A stretch of 64,000 bases of DNA from Piscirickettsiaceae bacterium (GCA_024685995.1 JAIBDY010000002.1:35469-99468), one strand, 5' to 3'; positions 46,081 through 55,501 are shown, counted from the stretch's first letter. Notes: a model not told the origin generated them from the letters alone. Numbers and translations: made by a program.

Positions 46081-46488
46081 TTATTGAAGAATGAAACTGG
46101 TGAAATAAACCGCATCAATCGCATCGTGTCCAGTCTCTACTTGCAGGAGTGACTTCACAGTCGCGAGCGTAGCCGATTGTAATGCTAGACGTCCTTCGAG
46201 GCTATTGACCGCCTCATAACTTTGGTCTGAAAATAGATCGAGTAAGGCGTCTTGGATCATAGGCAAATTCTGTTCAGCACTATCCATGCTAGCTTGGTCA
46301 CGGCCTTTTAAAGTCACTTTGATCTGTAAATAACGCGCTTTTTGATTGCTTTGGTTGAGGAAGTTGATGGTGAACGGTTCATTGATAGCGTAGTAAATCG
46401 CATCTGAGTTAGACTCATCTGCTGCCCATGTCTGAGTTGTCATGCTGGTGATGATGAATAGCAATAAGATTCTGAAGAGTTGGGTCAT
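46081..46488 (-). CDS. Second FliL-family protein with a cleavable signal peptide
   Basis: A 135-residue FliL paralogue. Its body matches the neighbour: NEPFTINFLNQSNQKARYLQ, RDQASMDSAEQNLPMIQDAL and the ending IDAVYFTSFILQ, aligned with FliL. The N-terminus is different: a signal peptide (about 1-23, ILLLFIITSMTTQTWA) and no retained anchor. The mature protein is therefore probably soluble in the periplasm. It lies 51 nt upstream of fliL on the same strand and is probably the first gene of the long flagellar transcript. No lipobox cysteine is seen. Confidence 0.87.
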   Translation of the reverse strand: MTQLFRILLLFIITSMTTQTWAADESNSDAIYYAINEPFTINFLNQSNQKARYLQIKVTLKGRDQASMDSAEQNLPMIQDALLDLFSDQSYEAVNSLEGRLALQSATLATVKSLLQVETGHDAIDAVYFTSFILQ

Positions 46489-46553
46489 AGCTTGTTATAC
46501 TCCTGCTAAATTTAAGACGTAATCTAATAAAGATTAAATTATGACAACCTTCG

Positions 46554-47465
46554 GTGAACGACGAAAGAGGCGACGGACAATTGGCTATAGATAATCAGTA
46601 TTCTTCTGGAGATAAATCGGTTTCTTTATGGGACAAAATTGTCACGCTACCGCAGTATGTTATCCCACAACATACACTTTCATTAGTAATGTATCGACTG
46701 ACGCGTTGTGAAACGGTCTGGTTTAAAAACCTATTTATTCGCTTTATTGTGAAGCAATATCAAGTCAATGTTGCAGAAGCGGCCGAAACAGACTTAATGC
46801 GTTACCCTTGTTTTAATGCTTTTTTCACCCGTCTGTTGCGCGAGGATGCCAGACCTATTGCGGAGAGCGCTTTGGTATCGCCAGTAGATGGTGTCGTGAG
46901 TCAAGCGGGTGCTATCGCATCAGGACAAATTGTACAGGCGAAAGGCCATGAATATAGCGTTTTGACTTTACTTGGTGGCGATGACGCCTTAGCAGCAGAG
47001 TTAACGCAGGGACAGTTTGCGACCCTCTATTTATCTCCAAAAGATTATCACCGAATTCATATGCCTGTCACCGGGACATTAAGAAAAATGCGTTATATCC
47101 CAGGCAAGCTATTTTCGGTCAGTCCTCGTACGGCACGTGCTGTCCCTGACTTGTTTGCAAGAAATGAGCGGGTTGCGGTGACGTTTGATACCGAGTTCGG
47201 TCCGATGGTGATGGTACTTGTCGGTGCTATTTTTGTCGGCAGTATGGAAACGGTTTGGTCGGGTCAAATTACACCGAATTATGGCAAAGTCATCCAGCAA
47301 TGGACTTACGATGATGAGCAAGCGATCACGATCGCCAAAGGTGAAGAAATGGGCCGGTTTAATATGGGGTCAACAGTGGTCGTGCTGGTAGGGCGAGATG
47401 CGGCGTTATTCAATGATCGAGTGGCGGCTGAGGCATCGATTCAACTTGGACAAGCCATGAGCTAA
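46554..47465 (+). CDS. psd: Phosphatidylserine decarboxylase
   Basis: A 303-residue inner-membrane enzyme making phosphatidylethanolamine by pyruvoyl-dependent decarboxylation. Conserved features are PCFNAFFTRLLREDARPIAE (about 83-102), LVSPVDGVVSQ near 105 (catalytic Asp), YLSPKDYHRIHMPVTG near 161 and the autocleavage site in RFNMGSTVVVLV near 278 (Gly-Ser-Thr). The GTG at 46554 is the longest start; a TTG at 46581 with an upstream AGAGG is an alternative. It is divergent from the fliL pair and followed by a terminator. Confidence 0.93.
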   Translation: MNDERGDGQLAIDNQYSSGDKSVSLWDKIVTLPQYVIPQHTLSLVMYRLTRCETVWFKNLFIRFIVKQYQVNVAEAAETDLMRYPCFNAFFTRLLREDARPIAESALVSPVDGVVSQAGAIASGQIVQAKGHEYSVLTLLGGDDALAAELTQGQFATLYLSPKDYHRIHMPVTGTLRKMRYIPGKLFSVSPRTARAVPDLFARNERVAVTFDTEFGPMVMVLVGAIFVGSMETVWSGQITPNYGKVIQQWTYDDEQAITIAKGEEMGRFNMGSTVVVLVGRDAALFNDRVAAEASIQLGQAMS

Positions 47466-47470
47466 GTCAT

Positions 47471-47495
47471 CTGGTCGTTGTTGATCAGATTTTTT
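47471..47495 (+). terminator. Intrinsic terminator after psd
   Basis: The hairpin CTGGTC-GTTGTT-GATCAG (one G-T pair) is followed by ATTTTTT (47489-47495), ten bases after the psd stop. This is a reasonable rho-independent terminator on the plus strand. Confidence 0.65.
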
Positions 47496-47548
47496 CGACC
47501 ATTGTGTCAGGCATTTAGGCTTCTCACGAACACCGCTCTTTTAAATAG

Positions 47549-47570
47549 TGAATATTTAATTTATTGTTCA
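47549..47570. promoter_or_regulatory. Candidate TetR operator upstream of the transport operon
   Basis: An imperfect palindrome TGAATATTTAATTTATTGTTCA (8 of 11 positions paired) lies 27 bp before the TetR start, just upstream of a TATACT -10-like hexamer (47582-47587). TetR regulators commonly bind such sites and repress their own operon. Inference from position and symmetry only. Confidence 0.35.
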
Positions 47571-47596
47571 TTATTTAGCGCTATACTACATTCTTT

Positions 47597-48184
47597 ATGG
47601 AAATAGATACTGTTCGACAACAGATCCTTGAGGCTGCCGAGGCGCGCTTTAGCGTTTATGGCTATCAAAAAACGACGATGGCAGAATTGGCTGGGGATTG
47701 CACTATGTCTGCAGCCAATCTGTATCGTTATTTTGATAATAAATTAGATATCGGTGCAGCATTAGCAAAACAAAGCATGCTTGAAAACGAAGCGTTACTC
47801 GAGCAAATCGTCAATGATGGGATGTTGTCTGCAAGTGAAAAACTGATTGCGTTTACGCGAAAGCAATTACATTACACCTACCATTATTTTGAGTCGGCAC
47901 CGAGGTTGGCAGAATTAGTCGAAGTCATTACTGCGCAGCGCCCCGATGTGATAGCGGCGCATCGACACAATAAATTAACGTTATTAAAACAATTATTGTT
48001 GGCAGGGCAAGCCGCTGGGGCGTTCACTTTTGACGATGTCGACGACACCAGCGATGCTATTCATAGCGCGACCTTACTTTTTTACTTTCCATTGACGATG
48101 TCGCTATATCCCTTGGCCATTATGGAAGACAAAGTCGTACACGTTTGTCAGTTGTTATTGAAGGGGTTAAGCCCGACAGTTTGA
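47597..48184 (+). CDS. TetR/AcrR-family transcriptional regulator
   Basis: A 195-residue repressor-type protein. The N-terminal helix-turn-helix is at about 10-52 (RQQILEAAEARFSVYGYQKT, TTMAELAGDCTMSAANLYRYF, then DNKLDIG). The ligand-binding C-terminal part is helical and unlike any member known to me in detail. It is the first gene of an apparent four-gene operon with the RND exporter (24 nt to the chosen start), a LolA-like protein and an outer-membrane protein, so it probably controls that operon in response to a lipophilic ligand. Confidence 0.92.
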   Translation: MEIDTVRQQILEAAEARFSVYGYQKTTMAELAGDCTMSAANLYRYFDNKLDIGAALAKQSMLENEALLEQIVNDGMLSASEKLIAFTRKQLHYTYHYFESAPRLAELVEVITAQRPDVIAAHRHNKLTLLKQLLLAGQAAGAFTFDDVDDTSDAIHSATLLFYFPLTMSLYPLAIMEDKVVHVCQLLLKGLSPTV

Positions 48185-48208
48185 ATTGGCTTGTTAAGGA
48201 TGAAGCGT

Positions 48209-50506
48209 ATGAAAAAACCGCTCACGCAACGATACATCGATTTTATTATCGTGCATCCATGGCGTATTTTGCTACTCAGCCTGCTCACTGTGATCGTTGC
48301 CGGCAGTGGTGGTCGCTTTATTGAATTTACCAATGATTACCGCGTTTTTTTTAGTGATGATAACCCTGAACTGCAAGCGTTCGAAGCGATGCAGAATGTT
48401 TATACCAAAACAGATAATGTGCTGTTTGTTATTGCACCTGAGTCGGGTGATGTCTTTCAAACCGATACCTTAGCGATGGTGGCAGCGTTAACCGAGCAAT
48501 CGTGGCAAATACCTTTCTCAACACGCGTCGATTCGATTACTAACTTTCAGCATACCGTGGCCGATGAGGATGACTTATTGGTCGGGGATTTAGTGGATGA
48601 TGCTGCATCGATGTCGGCAGCGCAATTGCAGAAAGTACGGCGTATTGCGTTAAATGAACCGTTATTGGCTCAACGCTTGGTGTCACCGGCGGGAAAAGTG
48701 ACGGGAATTAATGTGACGATTCAACTGCCGGGTAAGTCATTAACCGAAGTCCCTGAAGTGGCTCAGTTTGCGCGCCAAACGGCGGCAGAAATCGAAGCAA
48801 GATATCCGGATCATCGTGTTTATATTACCGGTCTAGCGATGATGAATAATGCCTTTGGTGAATCCGCTCAAAATGATATGGCAACACTTGTCCCGATGAT
48901 GTTGGTCACGATTATTGTGGTTTTAGGCTTGCTGTTACGTTCCTTTTCGGCAACAGTTTCATCGGTGGTGATGATTTTTTTCACCATCATTTTTGCGATG
49001 GGCATAATGGGGTGGCTAGGGTGGAAATTAACGCCAGCCTCGGCTTCAGCGCCGACTATCATGATGACGATGGCGGTCGCTGATAGCGTCCATCTATTAG
49101 TTACCTTTTTACATAACCTCCGCAAAGGCATGACGAAACCTGATGCCATGGCAGACAGTCTACGCATTAACCTACAACCCATTTTCATTACCAGTGTGAC
49201 GACAGCGATTGGCTTTTTAAGTATGAACTTTAGTGATGTGCCTCCTTTCCATGATTTGGGCAATGTGGTTGCTATTGGGGTGTTATTTGCCTTCGTGTTA
49301 GCGGTGGCGACTTTACCGGCGATGATGATGGTGATGCCGCTTCGCGTTACAGCGATGCCCGAACATCAGAACGGCGCCATGGTTGTTTTTGCAAATTTTG
49401 TGATTCGCTACCGCAGGATACTGTTGCTAGGGATGGGGGGAGTAGCTTTATCATTGATGGCCTTTCTACCTCAGAACCAATTAGATGATCAGTTTGTAGA
49501 ATACTTTGATCAATCGGTCGACTTTAGACAGGCTACGGATTTTGCGAGCCAAAACCTATCGGGAATTTACACCTTGCAATATGCGTTAGAACAAGGTGAA
49601 AGTGGTGGTGTCAGTGAACCTAAATTTCTACAGGCAGTAGAACGGTTTTCACAGTGGTTACGAGCGCAGCCAGAAGTGATGCATGTTCACACAATTTCAG
49701 ATACGTTTAAGCGCTTGAATAAGAATATGCATGGCGACGATCCCGATTTTTATCGTCTACCCGAGTCGAGGGAATTAGCCGCACAGTATTTATTGCTCTA
49801 TGAACTGTCATTGCCGTACGGTCTAGATTTGAACGATCAAATTGACATTGATAAGGCACAAACACGCCTTAATATTACGCTTGAAAATCTCTATACCGAA
49901 GAAATGTTGGCTTTAGAAAACCGGGTGTCGGCATGGTTGGATTCAAACCTCAGTGAGATTGCCTATACAGGGGCGAGTCCAACGCTGATGTTTGCCCATA
50001 TTGGCAAGCGAAACGTCAGCAGTATGCTGATAGGGACAACGTTGGCTTTGATATTGATTTCTTTTATTTTGGTTTTGGCTTTACGTTCTCGCCGTATTGG
50101 TTTGATTAGTCTGGCTCCGAATTTAATTCCAGCAGGGATGGCTTTTGGTTTGTGGGGCTTGATGGTGGGGCAAGTTGGCATGTCTTTATCTGTGGTAGCA
50201 GGGATGACGTTGGGGATTGTGGTCGATGATACGGTACATTTTCTGAGTAAATACTTACGTGCACGTCGAGAAAAAGGGTTAGATGAACAAGAAGCTGTAC
50301 GTTACGCCTTCAATACTGTCGGAGTGGCATTGTGGGTGACATCGCTGGTATTGGTGATGGGGTTCTGGGTGCTCGGCCAGTCTCATTTTGCCCTGAACGC
50401 TGATATGGGCGCGATGGCAGCCATAACAATTGCAATTGCTTTAATAATGGACTTTTTGTTTTTACCGCCATTATTAATGAAGCTAGAGGAAAATAGAAAT
50501 GCGTAA
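48209..50506 (+). CDS. RND/MMPL-superfamily exporter
   Basis: A 765-residue inner-membrane transporter of the COG1033/MMPL type (smaller than AcrB). The ATG at 48209 is preferred because AAGGA sits 8 nt upstream. It has the duplicated layout: one helix (about 16-36), a periplasmic loop, and five helices (about 225-385); then a second helix near 405, a second loop and five helices (about 605-755). Signature stretches MMTMAVADSVHLLVTFLHNL and GIVVDDTVHFLSKYL are equivalent in both halves. Such proteins (e.g. HpnN-type) move hydrophobic molecules such as lipids and hopanoids out of the inner membrane. No periplasmic adaptor of the AcrA kind is present. Confidence 0.9.
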   Translation: MKKPLTQRYIDFIIVHPWRILLLSLLTVIVAGSGGRFIEFTNDYRVFFSDDNPELQAFEAMQNVYTKTDNVLFVIAPESGDVFQTDTLAMVAALTEQSWQIPFSTRVDSITNFQHTVADEDDLLVGDLVDDAASMSAAQLQKVRRIALNEPLLAQRLVSPAGKVTGINVTIQLPGKSLTEVPEVAQFARQTAAEIEARYPDHRVYITGLAMMNNAFGESAQNDMATLVPMMLVTIIVVLGLLLRSFSATVSSVVMIFFTIIFAMGIMGWLGWKLTPASASAPTIMMTMAVADSVHLLVTFLHNLRKGMTKPDAMADSLRINLQPIFITSVTTAIGFLSMNFSDVPPFHDLGNVVAIGVLFAFVLAVATLPAMMMVMPLRVTAMPEHQNGAMVVFANFVIRYRRILLLGMGGVALSLMAFLPQNQLDDQFVEYFDQSVDFRQATDFASQNLSGIYTLQYALEQGESGGVSEPKFLQAVERFSQWLRAQPEVMHVHTISDTFKRLNKNMHGDDPDFYRLPESRELAAQYLLLYELSLPYGLDLNDQIDIDKAQTRLNITLENLYTEEMLALENRVSAWLDSNLSEIAYTGASPTLMFAHIGKRNVSSMLIGTTLALILISFILVLALRSRRIGLISLAPNLIPAGMAFGLWGLMVGQVGMSLSVVAGMTLGIVVDDTVHFLSKYLRARREKGLDEQEAVRYAFNTVGVALWVTSLVLVMGFWVLGQSHFALNADMGAMAAITIAIALIMDFLFLPPLLMKLEENRNA

Positions 50507-51275
50507 TTTATTACTAATATTGATGTTGGTTGTCACGACATTGGCAGTTGCTGAAACCCCAGCAGAAAAAGGACTGGCAATTGCGTTGGAAGCTGATAAC
50601 AGAGACAAAGGTTGGCAGGATAGTTTTGCTGAAATGAAAATGGTGTTACGAAACCGTCACGGTGAGGAGAGTGTACGTCAGATTCGGGTGACCAACTTGG
50701 AGATGGACAATGATGGCGATAAAGGGTTGACTGTCTTTGATGAGCCAAGGGATATTAAAGGCACGGCATTTTTGAGCTATTCACATGCCTTAGAGCCTGA
50801 TGAACAATGGATTTTTCTACCCGCTTTGAAACGGGTAAAACGTATTTCGTCGCGTAATAAGTCGGGGCCATTTATGGGCAGTGAATTTGCTTATGAAGAT
50901 ATTAGTTCGTTCGAAATTCTAAAATATAGTTATTTATATTTACGCGATGAGTTAGTCGATGGTATCGATTGTTATTTATTGGAACTGCGACCTGAGTATG
51001 CCCATTCTGGTTATACAAAAAGTCATGTTTGGATTGATAAGGCGGAATATCGTAATCAAAAAGTGGCTTATTATGATCGTAAGAATAGTTTATTAAAAAT
51101 ACAGCGCTTTCAAGATTATCGCTTGTATTTGGATCAGTTTTGGCGAGCGCATACCGTCACAATGGAAAACCAGCAAAATGGTAAATCCACAACGTTATAT
51201 TGGGATAACTTCAAATTTAGAACTGGGTTGACGGACGAGGATTTCAACAAAAATGATCTCAAGCGCCAACGTTAA
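50499..51275 (+). CDS. LolA-like outer-membrane lipoprotein-sorting-type periplasmic protein
   Basis: A 258-residue protein with a signal peptide (about 1-18, MRNLLLILMLVVTTLAVA) and a beta-rich mature part of the LolA-like superfamily. Visible pieces are FAEMKMVLRNRHGEESVRQI near 44, the repeated segment GDKGLTVFDEPRDIKGTAFL near 72, RVKRISSRNKSGPFMGSEFA near 111, and DYRLYLDQFWRAHTVTMENQ near 205. This group is called outer membrane lipoprotein-sorting protein and often accompanies MMPL exporters. It presumably carries a hydrophobic substrate across the periplasm. The start overlaps the exporter stop by 8 nt. Confidence 0.87.
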   Translation: MRNLLLILMLVVTTLAVAETPAEKGLAIALEADNRDKGWQDSFAEMKMVLRNRHGEESVRQIRVTNLEMDNDGDKGLTVFDEPRDIKGTAFLSYSHALEPDEQWIFLPALKRVKRISSRNKSGPFMGSEFAYEDISSFEILKYSYLYLRDELVDGIDCYLLELRPEYAHSGYTKSHVWIDKAEYRNQKVAYYDRKNSLLKIQRFQDYRLYLDQFWRAHTVTMENQQNGKSTTLYWDNFKFRTGLTDEDFNKNDLKRQR

Positions 51276-52455
51276 AATATTTTTTTTACTTTTCCTGTCA
51301 TCGCTGATTATCCCGTTTACTAAGACGAGTCAAGCGTTTGAATGGTCAGGTTATGTGGCGACTGAATATCGTTATTTTCAACATGAATCCCCGTTCGGTC
51401 AGGCAGGGCAGCACGACCCTTCTTTTGTGTTGGCACCGGAGTTTTTTACTGAATGGGATGAGGGTAGGCAGAGTTTAATTATCTCTCCTTTTTTTCGCAT
51501 TGATGTTGAAGATGCCGAGCGTACACATGCTGATTTAAGGGAATTTCAATGGCTTGTTGTGGAAGATGGTTGGGAATTGCGCTTTGGTCTTGGCAAAGTG
51601 TTCTGGGGGGTGACGGAATCTCAGCATTTGGTTGATGTGATTAATCAAACGGATTTGGTTGAGAATAGTGATACCGAGGACAAGTTGGGTCAACCGATGG
51701 TAAACCTTAGCCTATTTCCAGAGTGGGGCACTATCGACTTATTTGTGATGCCATACTTTCGTGAGCGGACTTTTGCTGGGCGTGATGGTCGATTACGAGG
51801 GCCCTTGCCTGTCGATACCAATGCGGCGCAGTATCAATCCGGTGCTGGTCAACAACATGTGGATCTTGCGGCCCGTTGGTCGACAAGTTTAGGCGATTGG
51901 GATATTGGTGTCTCGCATTTCTATGGCACAAACCGAGAACCAGTATTGGTGTTAAATTCGACGGCATCGGCTTTGAATCCTTTTTATGAAACGATGCATC
52001 AAACGGGGTTAGAATTGCAATATACCTCGGCCGCTTGGTTATGGAAGTTAGAAACCATACGGCGCGAAACCGATTCAGAGACTTTTTCTGCTTTAACGGG
52101 TGGTTTTGAATATACCTTTTATGGTGTCTTTGATAGCGATATTGACGTTGGTGTCTTGACGGAATACTTATTTGATGACCGTAATAATGCTCGTGTGACT
52201 GCTTTTGAGAATGATGTGTTAATTGGCACACGTATGACGTGGAATGATGCCCAATCGAGTGAGCTTTTAGTCGGTGTGATCCAAGACTTATCTAGTCAAG
52301 ATAATACCGTTAATATTGAGGCAAGTCGGCGGTTCGGTAATCGTTGGAAATTGTCTATAGAAGGGCGTTTTTTTAGTGTTGACGACAGGCCAAGTGTATT
52401 GTTTCCCATCCGTAATGATGACTATATACAGATTGAATTAGCGCGTTATTTTTAA
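51253..52455 (+). CDS. Predicted outer-membrane beta-barrel protein
   Basis: A 400-residue protein starting with a signal peptide (about 1-28, ending KTSQA before FEWSG). The mature part consists of alternating aromatic/hydrophobic strands (GYVATEYRYFQ, LIISPFFRIDV, LRFGLGKVFWG) and ends in ...IQIELARYF, the C-terminal Phe signature of outer-membrane barrels. I do not recognise the family. It overlaps the LolA-like gene by 23 nt in another frame and closes the TetR-exporter-LolA-like operon, so it is likely the outer-membrane end of the same transport route. Confidence 0.82.
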   Translation: MISSANVKIFFLLFLSSLIIPFTKTSQAFEWSGYVATEYRYFQHESPFGQAGQHDPSFVLAPEFFTEWDEGRQSLIISPFFRIDVEDAERTHADLREFQWLVVEDGWELRFGLGKVFWGVTESQHLVDVINQTDLVENSDTEDKLGQPMVNLSLFPEWGTIDLFVMPYFRERTFAGRDGRLRGPLPVDTNAAQYQSGAGQQHVDLAARWSTSLGDWDIGVSHFYGTNREPVLVLNSTASALNPFYETMHQTGLELQYTSAAWLWKLETIRRETDSETFSALTGGFEYTFYGVFDSDIDVGVLTEYLFDDRNNARVTAFENDVLIGTRMTWNDAQSSELLVGVIQDLSSQDNTVNIEASRRFGNRWKLSIEGRFFSVDDRPSVLFPIRNDDYIQIELARYF

Positions 52456-52474
52456 CGATCTATTTTGATAAAAA

Positions 52475-52496
52475 AAGCCGGTATTGCTACCGGCTT
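52475..52496 (-). terminator. Intrinsic terminator after zwf, shared with the outer-membrane protein gene
   Basis: A perfect 9-bp stem AAGCCGGTA / TACCGGCTT with a TTGC loop lies between two converging genes. On the minus strand it is followed by a run of T residues (complement of AAAAAA at 52471-52476), a strong terminator for zwf. On the plus strand it is followed only by AATT and would be weak. Confidence 0.82.
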
Positions 52497-52506
52497 AATT
52501 AGTTTA

Positions 52507-53976
52507 TTAAACGTTGTTACGCCATTGATGGCATGAGTCGTCGAAGATACGACTGACTTCCTCTGGACCCCATGTGCCGGCTTGATAGGTATAGGCAGTA
52601 TCGCGTTCTTTTGACCATTTCTCAATAATAGGATCGACCGCTTTCCAGGCTAAGTCAACTTCATCCGCACGTAAGAATAACGAACGGTCGCCTAGGATAG
52701 CATCGAGAATTAAGGCTTCATAAGCGTCAAGCTTATGTTTCTTATCTTCTGTTTCAATCGTTTCTAGGCCGACAGTATGGGCAGATAATTCTAAGCCAGG
52801 CTCTTTGGCTTGTAATTCAATACGTAAGGTATTGTCGGGTTGCAGGCCCATGACAATCCAGTTAGCGTGGCTGTCGCCAATCTCAGTATTTTTGAATAAC
52901 TCTTGTGGTGGCTTTTTAAATCGAATGGCAACGGTTGCTCGGGATTCAGGCATGCATTTACCGGTGCGAAGATAGAAAGGTACGTCTTTCCAACGCCAGT
53001 TATCAATATAGACTTTCATTGCCGCATAAGTCTCTGTGACACTGTTTTCAGGCGCATCCTCTTCTTCTAGATAGCCTTTCATATGTTGGCCGTTCACAAC
53101 GCCTGCTGCATATTGGCCGCGGACGGCATGATCATCAACCATCTCTTCGGTAATTGGGCGAATCGCTTTTAACACTTTAACTTTTTCATCGCGTAGTGAT
53201 TCATCATCTAAATCGGCGGGTGCTTCCATAGCGACCAAGGTCATCACTTGTAAAAGATGGCTTTGAATCATATCGCGTAATGCGCCTGAAGCATCGTAAT
53301 ACCCTGCTCGACCGCCTACACCTTGTTGTTCGGCATGGGTGATTTGAACATGGTCGATGTAATTACGGTTCCATAACGGTTCTAATAATAAATTGGCAAA
53401 GCGGAAAACAAAAATATTCTGGACAGTACCTTTACCGAGGTAATGATCGATTCGATAAGTCTGATGTTCGGTGAAGTTCTTAGCCAGAATTTGTTCAAGT
53501 TCTGCGGCACTTTTTTGGTCATAACCAAAAGGTTTTTCGACCACCAAATGGCGCCAGCCAGTATCTTCTTGATTAAGCCCGACTGCGGCTAATTGATCGC
53601 CCACGACGCTGAACAGTGAAGGACTAATAGAGAGATAAAAGACGATGTTGCTAGAATAAGCGAGGCTGGGGTCGTTCAACTGTGCGTTAAGAGCCTGGTA
53701 AGAGGCGCTTTCTGTTAGATCACATTGGAAATAATCGACTTTATTGAGGAATTTTTCCAAGGCGTCAGCATCAGCACCATCTCGTGCTTTTGTTGTGACA
53801 TACTCTGTGACTTTATCATGCCAGTCTGAAAGGGATGACTCTTGTCGGCCCATGCAGATAATGCGAGTGTCATCAGTAAGACGGTTTTCGATGTTTAAGT
53901 GATAAAGTGCAGGGAGTAATTTCTTTTTCGCCAAATCGCCTGTGGCGCCAAAGATTATGATTGTACAAGACTGCAT
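52507..53976 (-). CDS. zwf: Glucose-6-phosphate 1-dehydrogenase
   Basis: A 489-residue enzyme oxidising glucose 6-phosphate to 6-phosphogluconolactone with NAD(P)+. The coenzyme motif [11 protein letters not shown] is at 9-19, the substrate motif RIDHYLGKG at 175-183, and VEKPFGYD is near 146. Length is standard. The RBS is AGGAG 7 nt before the ATG. It is divergent from glgA and separated by about 30 kb from pgl and glk, although all three serve the same pathway. Confidence 0.97.
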   Translation of the reverse strand: MQSCTIIIFGATGDLAKKKLLPALYHLNIENRLTDDTRIICMGRQESSLSDWHDKVTEYVTTKARDGADADALEKFLNKVDYFQCDLTESASYQALNAQLNDPSLAYSSNIVFYLSISPSLFSVVGDQLAAVGLNQEDTGWRHLVVEKPFGYDQKSAAELEQILAKNFTEHQTYRIDHYLGKGTVQNIFVFRFANLLLEPLWNRNYIDHVQITHAEQQGVGGRAGYYDASGALRDMIQSHLLQVMTLVAMEAPADLDDESLRDEKVKVLKAIRPITEEMVDDHAVRGQYAAGVVNGQHMKGYLEEEDAPENSVTETYAAMKVYIDNWRWKDVPFYLRTGKCMPESRATVAIRFKKPPQELFKNTEIGDSHANWIVMGLQPDNTLRIELQAKEPGLELSAHTVGLETIETEDKKHKLDAYEALILDAILGDRSLFLRADEVDLAWKAVDPIIEKWSKERDTAYTYQAGTWGPEEVSRIFDDSCHQWRNNV

Positions 53977-53994
53977 ATTTTCTCCTGTTGCGGG

Positions 53995-54023
53995 CTGTGA
54001 CTATGTTTGTGACCGTATATAAT
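53995..54023 (+). promoter_or_regulatory. Candidate glgA promoter
   Basis: A perfect -10 hexamer TATAAT (54018-54023) with a poor -35 (CTGTGA, 17-bp spacing) lies 31 bp before the glgA start codon in the zwf-glgA divergent region. The -10 is the main support. Confidence 0.4.
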
Positions 54024-54054
54024 GATTGAATTGTACATTTATTAGGAGCAAAAG

Positions 54055-55497
54055 GTGGGAAAAATTCTGTTTGCCAGTAGTGAAGTTCATCCTTTAATGA
54101 AAACTGGGGGGCTTGCGGACGTCTCTGCGAGCTTACCGGTAGCACTACGGGAACAAGATGAAGATGTCCGCATTATTATGCCGGCTTATCGCGCTTGTTT
54201 GGTGGTACTCAGTGAAAAAGTGGTGGTGGCAACGGTTAAATTACAGGGCTACGACTTACCCATTGAAATTATACAATCGACCTTACCGGGCAGCGATGTC
54301 GAGCTGTTATTAGTTCATTCACCGCATCACTTCGATCGTGATGGCGGTCCCTATTCTCAACCCTCGGGCGATGAGTGGCCTGATAATGCCGCGCGCTTTG
54401 CGCTATTCTCCCGTGCTATTGCGGCAGTAGCCATGAATGAGGCAGGCTTAAATTGGCAACCCGATATTTTACATTGTAATGATTGGCAAACGGGTTTAGC
54501 ACCTGCTTTGATTGCAACATTACCGGATAGGCCAAGCACCGTTTTCACAATCCATAATTTAGCGTACCAAGGTTTATATCCGCGGGCGGTTTTTGATGCC
54601 TTAGATTTGCCTGAATTATTATGGCAAATGGATGGACTGGAATTCTATGGCCAGTTGTCTTTTATGAAAGGCGGTTTATTTTTCGCGGATCAAATTACGA
54701 CGGTGAGCCCGAGTTATGCGGCGGAAATTTGTACGGCTGAATTTGGTTACGGTTTGGAAGGCTTATTAGCTTATCGGGCAAAACAAGACCGATTAAGCGG
54801 TATTTTGAATGGTATCGATCCGCAAGAATGGAACCCAAAGACCGATGTTCATATTGTGCAACCGTATTCTGCGCAAAAAGTCGCCGATAAAGCGGTCAAT
54901 AAATCGGCATTACAGCAATTATTTTCCTTACCGCAAGAAGCCGATACGTTGTTATTAGGCTTTATCAGTCGCTTGGTATCACAAAAAGGGATCGACCTGA
55001 CGATTGCGGCGGTCCAGACTTTGCTTAACGAAGGCGCTAAAGTACAACTGGTTTGTTTGGGTAGTGGGGAAGCCGAGTATGAACGCGCATTACAGGTATT
55101 ACGTGCCCGTTTTCCGGGTAAAGTTGGCGTCACCATTGGGTATAACGAAAAACTGGCGCATCAGATAGAAGCGGGTGTGGATGCCTTCTTGATGCCATCA
55201 CGGTTTGAGCCTTGTGGTTTGAACCAACTGTATAGCCTACGTTACGGCACATTGCCTATTGTGAGGAATACGGGCGGTTTGGCGGATTCGGTCGTCGATG
55301 CCGAACACGAAGAGACTGGCACGGGGTTTAAATTTGAAGCAGCGACCGCTGCAGCATTATTAGCGACCTTGAAACGGGCACAAGCTGTATTCCAACAACC
55401 CGCAGTATGGCAACAAATGCAATTAACGGCCATGAAAGCGGATTATAGTTGGCAACAGCGGGCGAAAGACTACCAACAGTTATATCAGAAGCTGTAG
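54055..55497 (+). CDS. glgA: Glycogen synthase GlgA
   Basis: A 480-residue GT5 glycosyltransferase elongating glycogen with ADP-glucose. The start is GTG 54055 with AGGAG 6 nt upstream. The substrate motif KTGGLADV is at 16-23. Further markers are NDWQTGLAPALI near 142, PSRFEPCGLNQLYSLRYGTL near 382 (catalytic Glu) and TGGLADSV near 406. Bacterial GlgA length is normal. No glgB, glgC or glgP is nearby, so the other glycogen genes must be elsewhere. Confidence 0.95.
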   Translation: MGKILFASSEVHPLMKTGGLADVSASLPVALREQDEDVRIIMPAYRACLVVLSEKVVVATVKLQGYDLPIEIIQSTLPGSDVELLLVHSPHHFDRDGGPYSQPSGDEWPDNAARFALFSRAIAAVAMNEAGLNWQPDILHCNDWQTGLAPALIATLPDRPSTVFTIHNLAYQGLYPRAVFDALDLPELLWQMDGLEFYGQLSFMKGGLFFADQITTVSPSYAAEICTAEFGYGLEGLLAYRAKQDRLSGILNGIDPQEWNPKTDVHIVQPYSAQKVADKAVNKSALQQLFSLPQEADTLLLGFISRLVSQKGIDLTIAAVQTLLNEGAKVQLVCLGSGEAEYERALQVLRARFPGKVGVTIGYNEKLAHQIEAGVDAFLMPSRFEPCGLNQLYSLRYGTLPIVRNTGGLADSVVDAEHEETGTGFKFEAATAAALLATLKRAQAVFQQPAVWQQMQLTAMKADYSWQQRAKDYQQLYQKL

Positions 55498-55501
55498 CGC
55501 A

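Noticed and set aside
46541..46594. Short arginine-rich ATG frame (MTTFGERRKRRRTIGYR) overlapping the psd start
   Set aside because: Only 17 codons; it sits over the psd start region and the arginine run is a by-product of the psd frame.
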